64,000 bases of DNA from Halosegnis rubeus (GTDB taxonomy: Archaea > Halobacteriota > Halobacteria > Halobacteriales > Haloarculaceae), in NCBI RefSeq assembly GCF_009184545.1, contig NZ_QJOW01000003.1, positions 77,481 to 141,480 of the forward strand, given 5' to 3'. The notes under the pieces were generated by a model. It did not search any database. It saw only the letters and a list, made by a program, of their open reading frames with translations, and was not told where the DNA came from. The first letter of the stretch is position 1, and the number at the start of each line of letters is the position of its first letter. This document shows positions 47,719 to 56,809 of the stretch, piece by piece. Both the position numbers and the translations under genes were made by a program.

Positions 47719-48519
47719 TTATCGCCGCTCTTCGAGAGCGTTGAGCGCACGTCGGAACTGCTCCTCGTTGATCCGCGGTTCGGACATCGCCTGTGCTTCG
47801 AGTGCGCCTGCGTATTGTTCGAATTCGCCCTCGCTTGGGTCGGCCGCGAGCACGCAGTCGACGTACCCATCGAGCGCAGACTGTAAGTCCTTGGCGTAGT
47901 GATCGTATGCGGCGTCGATGCGGCCGTGGTTGTCGTCGATTCCCTCGAACAGCGCACGGTAGACGGTCACAGCCGCCCAGTAGCGCTCGCGCTCACGGTA
48001 CTGCTCGGCTGATTCGAAGAAGTGAGAAAAGTCAATGGCTCCCGTGACGACTGGATAGTCCTCGGTGTGCTGGTCGAACAACTCCTCGATCCTCTCGCGG
48101 TACGCTTCAACCGACTTGTGGTCGTCGCCGAACCGTGCGAGAAACTGCTCACGCAGGTCCGGGTTTTCGGCAAGTGTATCGCGCACGAACGCGCGTAGGT
48201 CGCCGGACGAGACATCTTCAATAACCCTTTCGACGTGTTCGCTCTCGTCTTGGGGCGGATTAGCGACAACGTCCAGTAGCACCGCGACGACGTGCTTGCA
48301 CTCGCCCGTTCCTTGGTAAGGACACGTACACCGCGCATCGACGGTGTTCTCGCCCAGTTCGACGGTCACGTCGTACAGACTCGATCCCCGAACCGCAGCT
48401 GTGACCACGTCGCCAAACCGTTCGATTCGCTGAATGCGTCCTTCATCCCGGTAGTTCCGCCCGCGCTCGAACACCGTGTCGGTACAGGTCTCCCGGATGT
48501 TCACGTTCTCGGGGTCCAT
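47719..48519 (-). CDS. SWIM zinc-finger protein
   Basis: 266 residues. The SWIM motif CxCx(n)CxH is at ~63-75: ARCTCPYQGTGECKHVVAVLL. The N-terminal part (FERGRNYRDEGRIQRIERFGDVVTA) precedes it as in other SWIM proteins. The C-terminal ~150 residues are helical and TPR-like (YWAAVTVYRALFEGIDDNHG). SWIM domains bind DNA or protein and occur in Swi2/Snf2 partners and recombination regulators. No such partner is adjacent. Confidence 0.85.
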   Translation of the reverse strand: MDPENVNIRETCTDTVFERGRNYRDEGRIQRIERFGDVVTAAVRGSSLYDVTVELGENTVDARCTCPYQGTGECKHVVAVLLDVVANPPQDESEHVERVIEDVSSGDLRAFVRDTLAENPDLREQFLARFGDDHKSVEAYRERIEELFDQHTEDYPVVTGAIDFSHFFESAEQYRERERYWAAVTVYRALFEGIDDNHGRIDAAYDHYAKDLQSALDGYVDCVLAADPSEGEFEQYAGALEAQAMSEPRINEEQFRRALNALEERR

Positions 48520-48562
48520 GATTGTAGAACGCTTCTTTAACCCGTTTTACCAGTCTGCAGCC

Positions 48563-49069
48563 CTATTTGTCTAGTAGTTCGGTGACGCTCTCAACGGGGG
48601 CGTAGTAGCCGCGTTCGTCCCGCCAAACCTCCAGGCATTCGTCCGCAGTTTCGCTGTCGATACGCTCGCGTTTGATGCCGAGGACGAGGAGGCCTATCGA
48701 TCCAGTGACTGGAACATCCAGTTCTGTCGAAAGACGGCGTGCTGCGAGGTCATCGGTGGCGATAGTCCCATTGTGTTCAACGGCTCCCTGCAACGCTTCT
48801 GTTTCTCCTGGATCAAGTCGCTCATGGAGGCTCACCCTTCCTATTTCGGGTGGAACGTCACTGACTGCCAGTCCGTTGTCGAACGCCTCGACGGCGCTGG
48901 TCAGATACTCGTGACCGTGTCTGAATCCCCGTTCAATCTCGTCACGGACTGCGGGTACTACAATCGGAGCTTCGAGTAGGTGAACGAGAAATTCGACCGA
49001 GGTCGTGCTGGCGAAATTACTGATGACAGTTGCGTCGAGGAAAACCGGTTGCGGGTAGCCGTCCGGCAT
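48563..49069 (-). CDS. PIN-like domain toxin (VapC type)
   Basis: 168 residues. Conserved acidic residues of the PIN nuclease fold: D12 in VFLDATVISNFA, the E/D of DPGETEALQGA (~88-98) and D of ATDDLAARRL (~104-113). PIN toxins are RNases. It follows the UPF0175 gene directly (stop and start adjacent at 49069/49070), the standard antitoxin-toxin order. Confidence 0.85.
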   Translation of the reverse strand: MPDGYPQPVFLDATVISNFASTTSVEFLVHLLEAPIVVPAVRDEIERGFRHGHEYLTSAVEAFDNGLAVSDVPPEIGRVSLHERLDPGETEALQGAVEHNGTIATDDLAARRLSTELDVPVTGSIGLLVLGIKRERIDSETADECLEVWRDERGYYAPVESVTELLDK

Positions 49070-49291
49070 CTATTCGTCGAGGTCGAGTGCAACGTCGATC
49101 TCGCGCTGTAACTGGTCGTCAGTTCGTGGCCCGTAGAGCGACGTGAAGCCAGCGTCTTCCAGCACTTCTTCGAACTCCCACCGGGACAGTCCGGCCGCTT
49201 CGGCAGCACGTCCGAGCGAGAGGTCGCCGAGAACGTACCGACCCACCGCGGTCGCAAGTTCGTCGGAGGACTCGCTACTGGAAGAGGTCAT
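49070..49291 (-). CDS. UPF0175-family antitoxin
   Basis: 73 residues. The UPF0175 signature is LATAVGRYVLGDLSLGRAAEAAGLSRWEFEEVLED (positions 12-46): a short helix-turn-helix used as a VapC-type antitoxin. The C-terminal DDQLQREIDVALDLDE likely neutralises the PIN toxin encoded next. Promoter probably lies in the A/T-rich gap to its right. Confidence 0.85.
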   Translation of the reverse strand: MTSSSSESSDELATAVGRYVLGDLSLGRAAEAAGLSRWEFEEVLEDAGFTSLYGPRTDDQLQREIDVALDLDE

Positions 49292-49604
49292 CGTACGTAG
49301 TTATCGGATCCACGGAGCTAATAATCTATCGTGGGACGGGGCACTCGTCGACTCACCGGGTTGCCATCCACATAGTAATCTAGGACAAAAATATTGATTC
49401 ATCCGCTATCTGGGGCGATCTGACGATAATTCACTTGATGTGATTGTTTATTATAGTTAAAATACTGGCTTAATTCGGGCCCTTGACTTTCACCCTTTTC
49501 GCTGATGTCCAACGCGACCAGCTACGGCCACAATCGCGCTTCACGTCGGTAAGTGACAACGCTGGGACCGACGGGTCAAAGCGTGTGCCGCCCGCAGCGA
49601 TCGT
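49292..49604. other. A/T-rich divergent promoter region
   Basis: No gene. The region from 49370 to 49475 is markedly A/T-rich for this genome, with TAAAATACTGGCTTAAT at ~49458-49474 as a possible start for the beta-CASP gene and other TATA-like patches for the toxin-antitoxin pair. The low GC could mark recent gain of the toxin-antitoxin pair. Confidence 0.45.
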
Positions 49605-50837
49605 ATGCAACTCGACTTCCTCGGCGGCGCGCGGGAGGTCGGTCGGAGCGCCGTGCTCGTCGATGAGACGCTATTGCTTGATTACGGAGCGAAGCCGACG
49701 ACTCCACCGTCGTGGCCGCTCAACTGCGACCCAGAAGCGGTTGTCGTCTCGCACGGACACCTCGACCACGTCGGCGGTGTACCGGCGCTGCTCTCCGGGG
49801 AGGACCCCCCGTCGGTCCACTGGACACCGCCGACGCACGAACTGGCACGACTGCTCGCACGTGATACGCTCAAACTCCACGGCGGGACGCCGCGGTGTCC
49901 ATTTACCGAGAACGACGCTGCGCGACTCGGTGAGTGTTCGGTCGAGCACGGCTACACGGAATCATTCACCGTTGCAGGGTACGAGATTACCTTCTACAAC
50001 GCGGGCCATATCCCTGGGAGTGCACACGTCCTCGTCGACGACGGCGAGACACGACTCCTGTACACGGCTGATTTCCACACGGACGACCAGCGACTCGTCT
50101 CTGGGACCACTGCACGCCCAGACGCCGACGCGGTGATTTGTGAATCGACGTACTCCGACGTGGACCACGACCCGCGTGCATCCGTCGAACGACAGTTCGC
50201 CCAGTCGCTTAGTGAGACAACGGTCCGCGGTGGTACGGTCGTCGTCCCGGCGTTCGCTATCGGTCGAACACAGGAAGTGCTGCTCGTGTGTAACGCACAC
50301 GAGCTCGATGCCTACGTCGACGGGATGGGTGTCGAGGTGCTGGAGATGCTCACTCGTCATCCGGCGTACGTCCGAGACGTAGACGCGCTTCGCGGTGCGC
50401 GAACCAACGCCCGAGTGGTGACAGGCCGTGACGGACAGCGCCGCCGTATCGCGGACGAACAGACGGTTATCGTCACGACCAGCGGGATGCTCAACGGTGG
50501 GCCGGCGATGACGTACGTGCCCGCAGTCGCGGACTCACCGCTGAACCTGGTCGCGTTCTCGGGGTATCAGGTCGAGGGAACGCCCGGTCGTGAGCTGTTA
50601 GAACGGGGGAGTGCCCACATCGACGGGCGACAGCTCCGTGCGTCTGCCCGACGGGAGTTCTTCGACTTCTCGGCACACGCCGACTACGACGGGCTTCGCT
50701 CGTTCCTCTCAAGCTACGAGGGTAGCACTGTCCTCGTGAATCACGGCGACCGGTGTGTGGCCTTCGCGGAGGAACTGCGCGGTGACGGTTACGACGCGCG
50801 CGCGCCTGACCTCGGCGCGACGATACGGGTGAAGTAA
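49605..50837 (+). CDS. Beta-CASP metallo-beta-lactamase ribonuclease (CPSF-like)
   Basis: 410 residues. The MBL signature SHGHLDHVGG (~49-58), the second metal histidine NAGHIPGSAHV (~123-133), YTADFHTDD (~146-154), and the beta-CASP motifs: TTSGMLNGGP (~290-299), DFSAHADYDGL (~350-360) and LVNHGD (~372-377). It lacks N-terminal KH domains, so it is the short archaeal CPSF2-like form. RNA processing or 5' exonuclease activity is inferred. Confidence 0.92.
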   Translation: MQLDFLGGAREVGRSAVLVDETLLLDYGAKPTTPPSWPLNCDPEAVVVSHGHLDHVGGVPALLSGEDPPSVHWTPPTHELARLLARDTLKLHGGTPRCPFTENDAARLGECSVEHGYTESFTVAGYEITFYNAGHIPGSAHVLVDDGETRLLYTADFHTDDQRLVSGTTARPDADAVICESTYSDVDHDPRASVERQFAQSLSETTVRGGTVVVPAFAIGRTQEVLLVCNAHELDAYVDGMGVEVLEMLTRHPAYVRDVDALRGARTNARVVTGRDGQRRRIADEQTVIVTTSGMLNGGPAMTYVPAVADSPLNLVAFSGYQVEGTPGRELLERGSAHIDGRQLRASARREFFDFSAHADYDGLRSFLSSYEGSTVLVNHGDRCVAFAEELRGDGYDARAPDLGATIRVK

Positions 50838-50838
50838 C

Positions 50839-51120
50839 CTACTGCTGTGCGTCTTCGACGGCGTCGGCCTCGGATTCGAGGGCCGCAGCGAGGGTGCGCG
50901 CCTGTTCGGGGTTGAGCCGGAGGCGGTCGGCGTGGGTGTCGAGCGTCTCCAGCGTGGTGTTGTCGAGTTCGAGTGCGAACTCCACGTGGTCGGGGTTCCT
51001 CCGGGGTGAGGTGACGTTCACCGTGGCGTACGCTTCTTCCTCGAAGTTGTGGCCCTCGGCTTCGGCGTCCACGAGATCGAGCGTGGTGTACGCGTTGACG
51101 CGCATGATTCGGTCTGCCAT
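50839..51120 (-). CDS. DUF6360 haloarchaeal protein
   Basis: 93 residues starting MADRIMRVNAYTTLDLVDAEAEG. Conserved patches: NFEEEAYATVNVTSPRRNPDHV and LRLNPEQARTLAAALE. Restricted to haloarchaea as far as I know; function unknown. Convergent with the beta-CASP gene (1-bp gap). The start at 51120 was taken because the longer frame is Arg-rich antisense. Confidence 0.75.
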   Translation of the reverse strand: MADRIMRVNAYTTLDLVDAEAEGHNFEEEAYATVNVTSPRRNPDHVEFALELDNTTLETLDTHADRLRLNPEQARTLAAALESEADAVEDAQQ

Positions 51121-51376
51121 ACGCTCCGTTGGTGGGTGTCGGGCGTAAGCGTGGCGTCTCTCAGTATCGTCTTTGCGGCTCCGTTGGTGAATCACGCGCC
51201 GGCTCCGGCATCGACTCCGTGACAGACCTGATTGCTTGGCCCGGGGACGGCACCGCGACTGGCGGCGGCTCAGGCCACTGTCTTGCTTGCTCGTATGGAC
51301 GCCGTCAAGCAGCCGTTGACAGCGTCGCGACTGTGGAAGTGGCAAACGAGAGCGAAGAGAACGTCGGAGAGGGTCC

Positions 51377-53164
51377 TCAGTCGTCCGAGGGCAGCGGTTC
51401 GCCCTGTCCGTTCGTCGGAGCGGGGCTGGAGCCCATGTCGTCGTCTTCGGCGTACGGGTACCACGTCATCTTCGTGTTGTGCATGTACGGGTCCGTGTAG
51501 CTCGTCTCTTCAGGCTCGACGAGTCCGTTCAGTGCCTCCTCGTCGTGGCGTGCGATGAACGCGCGGAAGCTCTCGCCGTCCTCGCGGGCCTCCGCGAAGA
51601 ACTCGACGAGGTTCCGGATGTAGCCCGGCACCTCGTCTGCGGCGACGCGCATCTCGACCCAATCGGCGAACTGCGGATTCTCGCCGAGTCCACCGCCGAG
51701 TCCGATATCGAACGCCTCGACCGGCTCGCCGTCCTTGCGAGTCTTCATTCCGCGAAGCGAGATGTCGGCGATCTGCGGCTGGGCACAGGAGGCGGTACAG
51801 CCCGACAGGTGGGTGTGGAAGTTGGTCATCCCCTCGGGCACGTCGATGTTGTCCTGCATCCAGCGGCCGTAGCGGACCATCCGGTTTTTCGTCTCGACGA
51901 TGGACAGCGAGCAGTACTCCGTTCCGGTGCAGGCGATGGAGCCACGCATGAAGACGCCCGGCTCGGGGGAGTGGTACTCCAGTAAGTCCTCCTCGAGGAA
52001 CCCGTCGATGCGGTCGGAGTCAACGTCGGTGACGATGATGTTCTGTCGCTGGGTGAGTCGCACCTCGCCGGAGCCGTACTCGTCGGCGAGGTGGGCGAGT
52101 TCTCGTGTCTCCTCCGCGGACATCCGGCCGACCAGCACGGAGAGTCCGACGTAGTAGTTCCCGTCCGGCTGCTCGTGGACGCCGACGTGGTCGGCGTGGC
52201 CTTCACCGTCGTCGTGGTTGTGGCCGGCGTTGTAGGTGTACTCGTCGCGGAGGTCCTCGCCCGCCGTCCGGAGTTCGCCGTCGACGAACTCCTCTTCGAG
52301 GACGCGGCGGAACTTCTCGGCTCCCCACTCGTCGACGAGGAACTTGATACGGGCGTTGAAACGGTCGTCGCGGTCGCCGTGCTCGCGGAACAGCGCGGAA
52401 CACGACGCGGCGATGTCGGGTGCCTCCTCCGGCGTGACGAACACGTCGATGGAGCGGGCGAGTCGCGGCTCCTTCCGAGAGAGACCGCCGCCGACGCGGA
52501 TGTTGAATCCCTTTGTCTCCTCGCCGTCGATGATCTTCACCGCCGGCTCGAAGGCGAGATCGTTGATGTCCCCCTGGCCACACCCCTCAGAACAGCCCGT
52601 GACGGAGACCTTCCACTTGCGCGGGAGGTTGGCGTAGTCGTCGTTGCCCTTGAACGTCTCGTTGAGTTCCTCGGCGACGGGCCACGCGTCGATGAACTCG
52701 TTTTTGTCCTTGCCGGCGACGGGACAGCCAACGATGTTCCGCCAGGAGTCGCCACACGCCTGCTGGGTAGAGAGACCGACCGATTCGAGCCGGTCCCAGA
52801 TCTCCGGAATGTCCTCCAGTTTGATCCAGTGGAGCTGGATGGACTGGCGGGTCGTCCAGTCACAGACCGCGCCGCCGAACTCCGGATTGTCCGCGGGACC
52901 GCGCGCGAACTCGTCGGCAACGTCCGCGACGACCTCCAGCTGCCCGGGTTCGAGCACGCCGTTTGGCGTGCCGATTCGCATCATGAAGTAGCTCTCTTGG
53001 CCCTTCCGCTGGTGGTACAACCCCCACCATTTGAAGCGCTCGAACCACGCGTCGTGTTCGTCGTCCGGAATCGATTCCCAACCTTCCTCGGCGAACTCGT
53101 AGATACGCTCGCGAACCTCGTTCCCGTAGGCCTCGTCTTTCCAACCCTCGACTTTCGTCGGCAT
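51377..53164 (-). CDS. nirA: Ferredoxin-dependent nitrite/sulfite reductase
   Basis: 595 residues. Two ferredoxin-like halves with nitrite/sulfite reductase repeats. The sirohaem-4Fe4S ligands are two Cys pairs in the C-terminal half: CTGTEYCSL (~411-419) and LSGCTASCAQPQ (~450-461). The first half has GCSEGCGQGD-like remnant (~197). Reduces nitrite to ammonia, or sulfite to sulfide, in assimilation. Nitrite versus sulfite cannot be settled here; no nitrate reductase is next to it. His/Asp-rich insertion (~314-332). Confidence 0.92.
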   Translation of the reverse strand: MPTKVEGWKDEAYGNEVRERIYEFAEEGWESIPDDEHDAWFERFKWWGLYHQRKGQESYFMMRIGTPNGVLEPGQLEVVADVADEFARGPADNPEFGGAVCDWTTRQSIQLHWIKLEDIPEIWDRLESVGLSTQQACGDSWRNIVGCPVAGKDKNEFIDAWPVAEELNETFKGNDDYANLPRKWKVSVTGCSEGCGQGDINDLAFEPAVKIIDGEETKGFNIRVGGGLSRKEPRLARSIDVFVTPEEAPDIAASCSALFREHGDRDDRFNARIKFLVDEWGAEKFRRVLEEEFVDGELRTAGEDLRDEYTYNAGHNHDDGEGHADHVGVHEQPDGNYYVGLSVLVGRMSAEETRELAHLADEYGSGEVRLTQRQNIIVTDVDSDRIDGFLEEDLLEYHSPEPGVFMRGSIACTGTEYCSLSIVETKNRMVRYGRWMQDNIDVPEGMTNFHTHLSGCTASCAQPQIADISLRGMKTRKDGEPVEAFDIGLGGGLGENPQFADWVEMRVAADEVPGYIRNLVEFFAEAREDGESFRAFIARHDEEALNGLVEPEETSYTDPYMHNTKMTWYPYAEDDDMGSSPAPTNGQGEPLPSDD

Positions 53165-53247
53165 AATATTGCCATGTCCCTCACGCCTATAGATGCCATG
53201 CGCTCCGTCAAGGCTCCCCTCTGCTCCAGTAAACCGGCAATAATTAG

Positions 53248-53583
53248 CTATTCTTTCGCGGCAAGTCGCCGGCGTCTGTCGGGGACGTGCACGCTGCTCG
53301 GTACGACTGACCGGAACGCTCCGGTGTCGGGATCAGCGCGGCCGAGTTCGAGCCAGTCGGTGACGCCGTCGGTACCACAGCCGATACACTGGCCGGCGAT
53401 ACGGGCCTCAACGCGGCCACAGGCGACGCTCACCTCGACGAACCCCTCCGCGAGGAAATCGGTCGGGTCGCAGTCACAGATGTCGCTCCGGGCGAGCTGC
53501 CAGAGGTCAGAGACGTTCACCTCGCGGCTGTCGTTGACGCTGACCCACGCGCCGTCGTCGAGCTGGTGGATTGAGGTGACCAT
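53248..53583 (-). CDS. Small Cys-rich protein next to nitrite/sulfite reductase
   Basis: 111 residues starting MVTSIHQLDDGAWVSV. Cysteines at SDICDCD (~33-36), VACGRV (~54) and QCIGCGTDG (~65-69) could bind one metal ion. It lies 83 bp upstream of nirA on the same strand, so a shared transcript is likely and a partner or electron-transfer role for the reductase is possible. No family recognised. Confidence 0.65.
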   Translation of the reverse strand: MVTSIHQLDDGAWVSVNDSREVNVSDLWQLARSDICDCDPTDFLAEGFVEVSVACGRVEARIAGQCIGCGTDGVTDWLELGRADPDTGAFRSVVPSSVHVPDRRRRLAAKE

Positions 53584-53822
53584 ACCCACCAGAACACCCC
53601 GACGGGCGTAAACACGACGCTCGCGACGCCCCGGTGACGCCGGATACGGACCCATCCGTCTGCAGTATCCGTGTTTTGGTGCCGATTACCCGACACAGAA
53701 ACAAGCAACAATCTCCGCGACCCGGCAGCACAGGAGAGTGTTATGTTCGTGGTTGTGCTTATAATGTGGTAGTGCCTTCTACTACACAGTGAGTCGTTCA
53801 ATGAGTATCAGTGGTGAGCGTC

Positions 53823-53984
53823 ATGAGTAAGACAGACGAGGAGAGCCGCGCCGACCGCTACGAGGATGTCGACACGAGCCACCTCGACAACGTCGAGGAC
53901 GGCTGTGGCTGTACCGAAATCTGGGAGCACACGAGCGAGCGAGAGGAGCCGGAGGAGCCCGACACCGACCCCGACGACGAGTGA
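53823..53984 (+). CDS. Small acidic CGC-motif protein
   Basis: 53 residues: MSKTDEESRADRYEDVDTSH...NVEDGCGCTEIWEHTSE, then an acidic tail. The CGC pair may bind metal. TATA CTTATAATG at ~53758-53766 would start transcription about 53785-53790, giving a ~35-nt leader. That leader contains a 9-codon upstream ORF (53801-53830) starting at an ATG and ending at a TAA that overlaps the gene's start by 8 nt. Confidence 0.7.
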   Translation: MSKTDEESRADRYEDVDTSHLDNVEDGCGCTEIWEHTSEREEPEEPDTDPDDE

Positions 53985-54039
53985 CCACCCTCCGCTCGCA
54001 GGCGGGCTTTTTGATACTGGCCCCGCTACCCGTGAGTGA

Positions 54040-54696
54040 ATGACACCGGATGAGGGCCCTTCGACCGAGACCGGTCCGGCGAGCCGTGCGTCTCCGGTCG
54101 GCGAGCCGGTCATCCGCCGGAACGTCACGGACGACGCCGCGCGATTCGACCCCACAGACGCCGAGAGTCTCGCGGAGGCCGCCGACGTGGTGCGCCGCTT
54201 CGCCGAGAACACCGCCGGCGGCACCGACAACGTCTACATGCTCCGAGGTGCGGCGGCGTGTGCCGCGCTCGTCCGCGGCGAAGGCTCGTACAAGGCCGCC
54301 GCAGAACGGGCCGGCGGGGAGGCAACCGTCTCGTTCATCCGCAAGTGGGCGCGCGTCCACGACCTCCCGCGGTCGGTGCGCCGATACGTCGCGCTCGGAC
54401 AGATCGCCCCGACAGCGGCCAAACACATCGCCCGGCTCTCCGGCGAGGCGCGCTTTCTCTTGGCGTGGGCCGTCCTCGACCACGAGCTGACAGTGCGTGA
54501 AGTGCGCACCGCCGCCTCGGCCGTCAACGACGGCGCGACGGTCGAAGCCGCACTCGCCGATGTCGGCGTCGAACTCGGCCGAATCGAGCTGTCACTCCCC
54601 CCCGACCTGTACCGGCGGCTCCGCCGGACGGCGGCGCTGTCTGACCGCGACCCCGACGACGTGGTCGCGGAGGCGGTGTCGGCGTACTTCGAGTGA
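54040..54696 (+). CDS. DNA-binding protein with ParB-like HTH and RHH-like C-terminus
   Basis: 218 residues. Residues ~75-165 look like a KorB/ParB helix-turn-helix domain (AAAERAGGEATVSFIRKWARVH, YVALGQIAPTAAKHIARL, LAWAVLDHELTVREVRTAAS). The end IELSLPPDLYRRLRRTAALSDRDPDDVVAEAV (positions ~182-213) reads as a ribbon-helix-helix. It lacks the ParB CTPase/ParBRC N-terminus and has no parA neighbour. A regulator is the likely role. Confidence 0.65.
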   Translation: MTPDEGPSTETGPASRASPVGEPVIRRNVTDDAARFDPTDAESLAEAADVVRRFAENTAGGTDNVYMLRGAAACAALVRGEGSYKAAAERAGGEATVSFIRKWARVHDLPRSVRRYVALGQIAPTAAKHIARLSGEARFLLAWAVLDHELTVREVRTAASAVNDGATVEAALADVGVELGRIELSLPPDLYRRLRRTAALSDRDPDDVVAEAVSAYFE

Positions 54697-54744
54697 CTGC
54701 GCGCATCGAAACTATTTACCCCGAGATTACCCTACCGTGCGGTA

Positions 54745-54818
54745 GGGCCGATAGCTCAGCCCGGCAGAGCGTCTGGCTTTTAACCAGACGGCCATGGGTT
54801 CAAATCCCATTCGGCCCG
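54745..54818 (+). tRNA. tRNA-Lys(TTT)
   Basis: 74 nt. Acceptor GGGCCGA / TCGGCCC, anticodon loop CTTTTAA with anticodon TTT at 54779-54781, T-arm GGTTCAAATCC, discriminator G. No CCA. Confidence 0.96.
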
Positions 54819-54871
54819 CTTTCTCACTTCGAGCCGGTAGCTTATCCCCCAAGCCGAACAATCCACACCAG

Positions 54872-56290
54872 ATGAGTACCGCGCCGGTTCCCGAACTCGC
54901 GGAGACTGCCACGGCCTGTGCCGACCGACTCCACGCCGCCGACAGCGTGTTGGTCGCCTCCCACATCGACGCCGACGGACTGACGAGCGCCGCCGTCGCT
55001 GACGCCGCCCTCGAGCGTGCGGGCATCGAACACGAACAGGTGTTCTTCGAACAGCTGGACGCCGAGCATATCGACCGGCTCGCGACCGCCAACCACGACA
55101 CCGTCCTGTTCACCGACTTCGGCTCCGGGCAGTTGGACGATATCGTCCCTCACGAGGAAGCTGGCGCGTTCACTCCGGTCATCGCCGACCACCACCAGCC
55201 CGCCGACGCCGAAACCGAGTTTCACCTGAATCCCCTGCTCGTCGGGCTGAATGGTGCGCGCGAACTCTCGGGTGCGGGCGCGGCGTACGTACTCGCCCGG
55301 GCGCTCGAACGCGACGGCGTCGACAACCGCGACCTCGCCGCGACGGCGGTCGTCGGAGCGGTCGGCGACATGCAGGACTCCGACGGCGAACTCCACGGCG
55401 CGAACGCCGCCCTCGTCGAGGAGGGCGTCGCCGCCGGCGCGCTCGCCGAGGCGAAGGACCTCGCCGTCTACGGCAAGCAGACCCGTCCGCTCCCCAAGCT
55501 GCTTGAGTACGCCACCGACACCTACGTCCCCGGCATCTCGAACTCCTACTCGGGCGCGGTCGAGTTCCTTGACGGCCTCGACGTTGCGTGTCGCGACGGC
55601 GACGAGGAGTGGAAGCGGTGGGTCGACCTGACGGACGACGAGCGCCAGAGCGTCGCAAGTGCGCTCGTCCGTCACGCCGTCTCTCGCGGCGTCCCGGCCT
55701 CGAAAATCGAGCGACTCGTCGCCACCACCTACACCCTGACCGACGAACCCGAAGGGACGGAACTCCGAGACGCCTCCGAGTTCTCGACCCTGCTCAACGC
55801 GACCGCGCGCTACGACCGCGCCGACGTGGGTCTCGCCGTCTGTCTCGGCGACCGCACCGGCGCGCTGGAGACGGCTCGGCAACTGCTTCGCACCCATCGC
55901 CGGAACCTCTCGGAGGGGCTTACGTGGGTGAAAGACAACGGCGTCACCGACGCCGGAAACCTCCAGTGGTTCGACGCCGGCGAGGAGATTCGCGCCACCA
56001 TCGTCGGTATCGTCGCCGGGATGTCGATGGGCGTCGACGGCGTGGACCGCTCGAAGCCGGTCATCGCCTTCGCCCGCGAGAGCGAGACGGAGACGAAAGT
56101 CTCCTCCCGCGGGACGAGCGCGCTCGTCCGGCAGGGGCTCGACCTGTCGGTCGTGATGGGCGAGGCGGGCGAGGCGGTCGGCGGCGGTGGCGGCGGCCAC
56201 GACGTCGCTGCCGGCGCAACCATCCCTGCCGGTGAGGAAGAACGGTTCATCGAACACGCCGACGAAATCGTCGGTGACCAGCTCGGATAG
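54872..56290 (+). CDS. DHH-family phosphoesterase (archaeal RecJ-like)
   Basis: 472 residues. DHH motifs: LVASHIDADGLTSAA (~26-40), the eponymous VIADHHQPAD (~106-115) and a DHHA1 end GGGGGGHDVAAGATIP (~433-448). Archaeal RecJ-like proteins act as single-strand exonucleases in repair, or with the CMG helicase (GAN/GINS-linked). No GINS gene is adjacent. It follows tRNA-Lys by 53 bp. Confidence 0.88.
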   Translation: MSTAPVPELAETATACADRLHAADSVLVASHIDADGLTSAAVADAALERAGIEHEQVFFEQLDAEHIDRLATANHDTVLFTDFGSGQLDDIVPHEEAGAFTPVIADHHQPADAETEFHLNPLLVGLNGARELSGAGAAYVLARALERDGVDNRDLAATAVVGAVGDMQDSDGELHGANAALVEEGVAAGALAEAKDLAVYGKQTRPLPKLLEYATDTYVPGISNSYSGAVEFLDGLDVACRDGDEEWKRWVDLTDDERQSVASALVRHAVSRGVPASKIERLVATTYTLTDEPEGTELRDASEFSTLLNATARYDRADVGLAVCLGDRTGALETARQLLRTHRRNLSEGLTWVKDNGVTDAGNLQWFDAGEEIRATIVGIVAGMSMGVDGVDRSKPVIAFARESETETKVSSRGTSALVRQGLDLSVVMGEAGEAVGGGGGGHDVAAGATIPAGEEERFIEHADEIVGDQLG

Positions 56291-56439
56291 CACGGCGAAA
56301 GTGGTTCGATTCGAGATAAATCGCCCGACTCGCGTCGGATTCGACAGGAAGCCGGGGGGTCGAACCGGCGGCGGAACGAGCCGGCGGGGGCGAACGAACA
56401 ATCCGGCCGCTTTTGTGCTGAGCGAGCAAGTGTGAGTAA

Positions 56440-56763
56440 ATGAGTCTCGACGCGGCCACCTTCGAGGAGCAGAAGTACGTCGACTTCTTCCCGAAGCTCC
56501 AGCAGGCGTACAAGAGCGCGTTCAACACGATGAACGAGCAGTACGACTCCACCCACGTCCACGCCATCGACCAGGCCATCCTCAACGAGTCCGAACCGGT
56601 CTTCGAAGACGGCCAGTTCCGTATTGAACTCCCCGACGACCCCGAGGCCCGGATCGACGGCGTCGTCGACATCGGTGACGACCGGCTGGCGGAACTGCTT
56701 GATGCGTACACCGACACCATCGAGACGGAGCTGTGTCGGCTCTTCGAGGTCGAGCAGCCCTAG
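56440..56763 (+). CDS. DUF5783-like haloarchaeal protein
   Basis: 107 residues. FEEQKYVDFFPKLQQAYKSAFN, then MNEQYDSTHVHAIDQAILNESEPVF and LCRLFEVEQP: helical and acidic, with no catalytic motif. The DUF number is from memory. Separated by 149 bp from the DHH gene and 46 bp from the NifU-like gene, so partly co-transcribed perhaps. Confidence 0.7.
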   Translation: MSLDAATFEEQKYVDFFPKLQQAYKSAFNTMNEQYDSTHVHAIDQAILNESEPVFEDGQFRIELPDDPEARIDGVVDIGDDRLAELLDAYTDTIETELCRLFEVEQP

Positions 56764-56809
56764 CACACGCAGGGACAAGGCCTAAGCGTGGTCACAAACA
56801 AGAGAGTGT

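Noticed and set aside
52091-53611. 506-codon plus-strand frame
   Set aside because: Antisense of nitrite/sulfite reductase; low-information composition.
54842-56401. 519-codon minus-strand frame
   Set aside because: Antisense of the DHH phosphoesterase, which has all its motifs on the plus strand.
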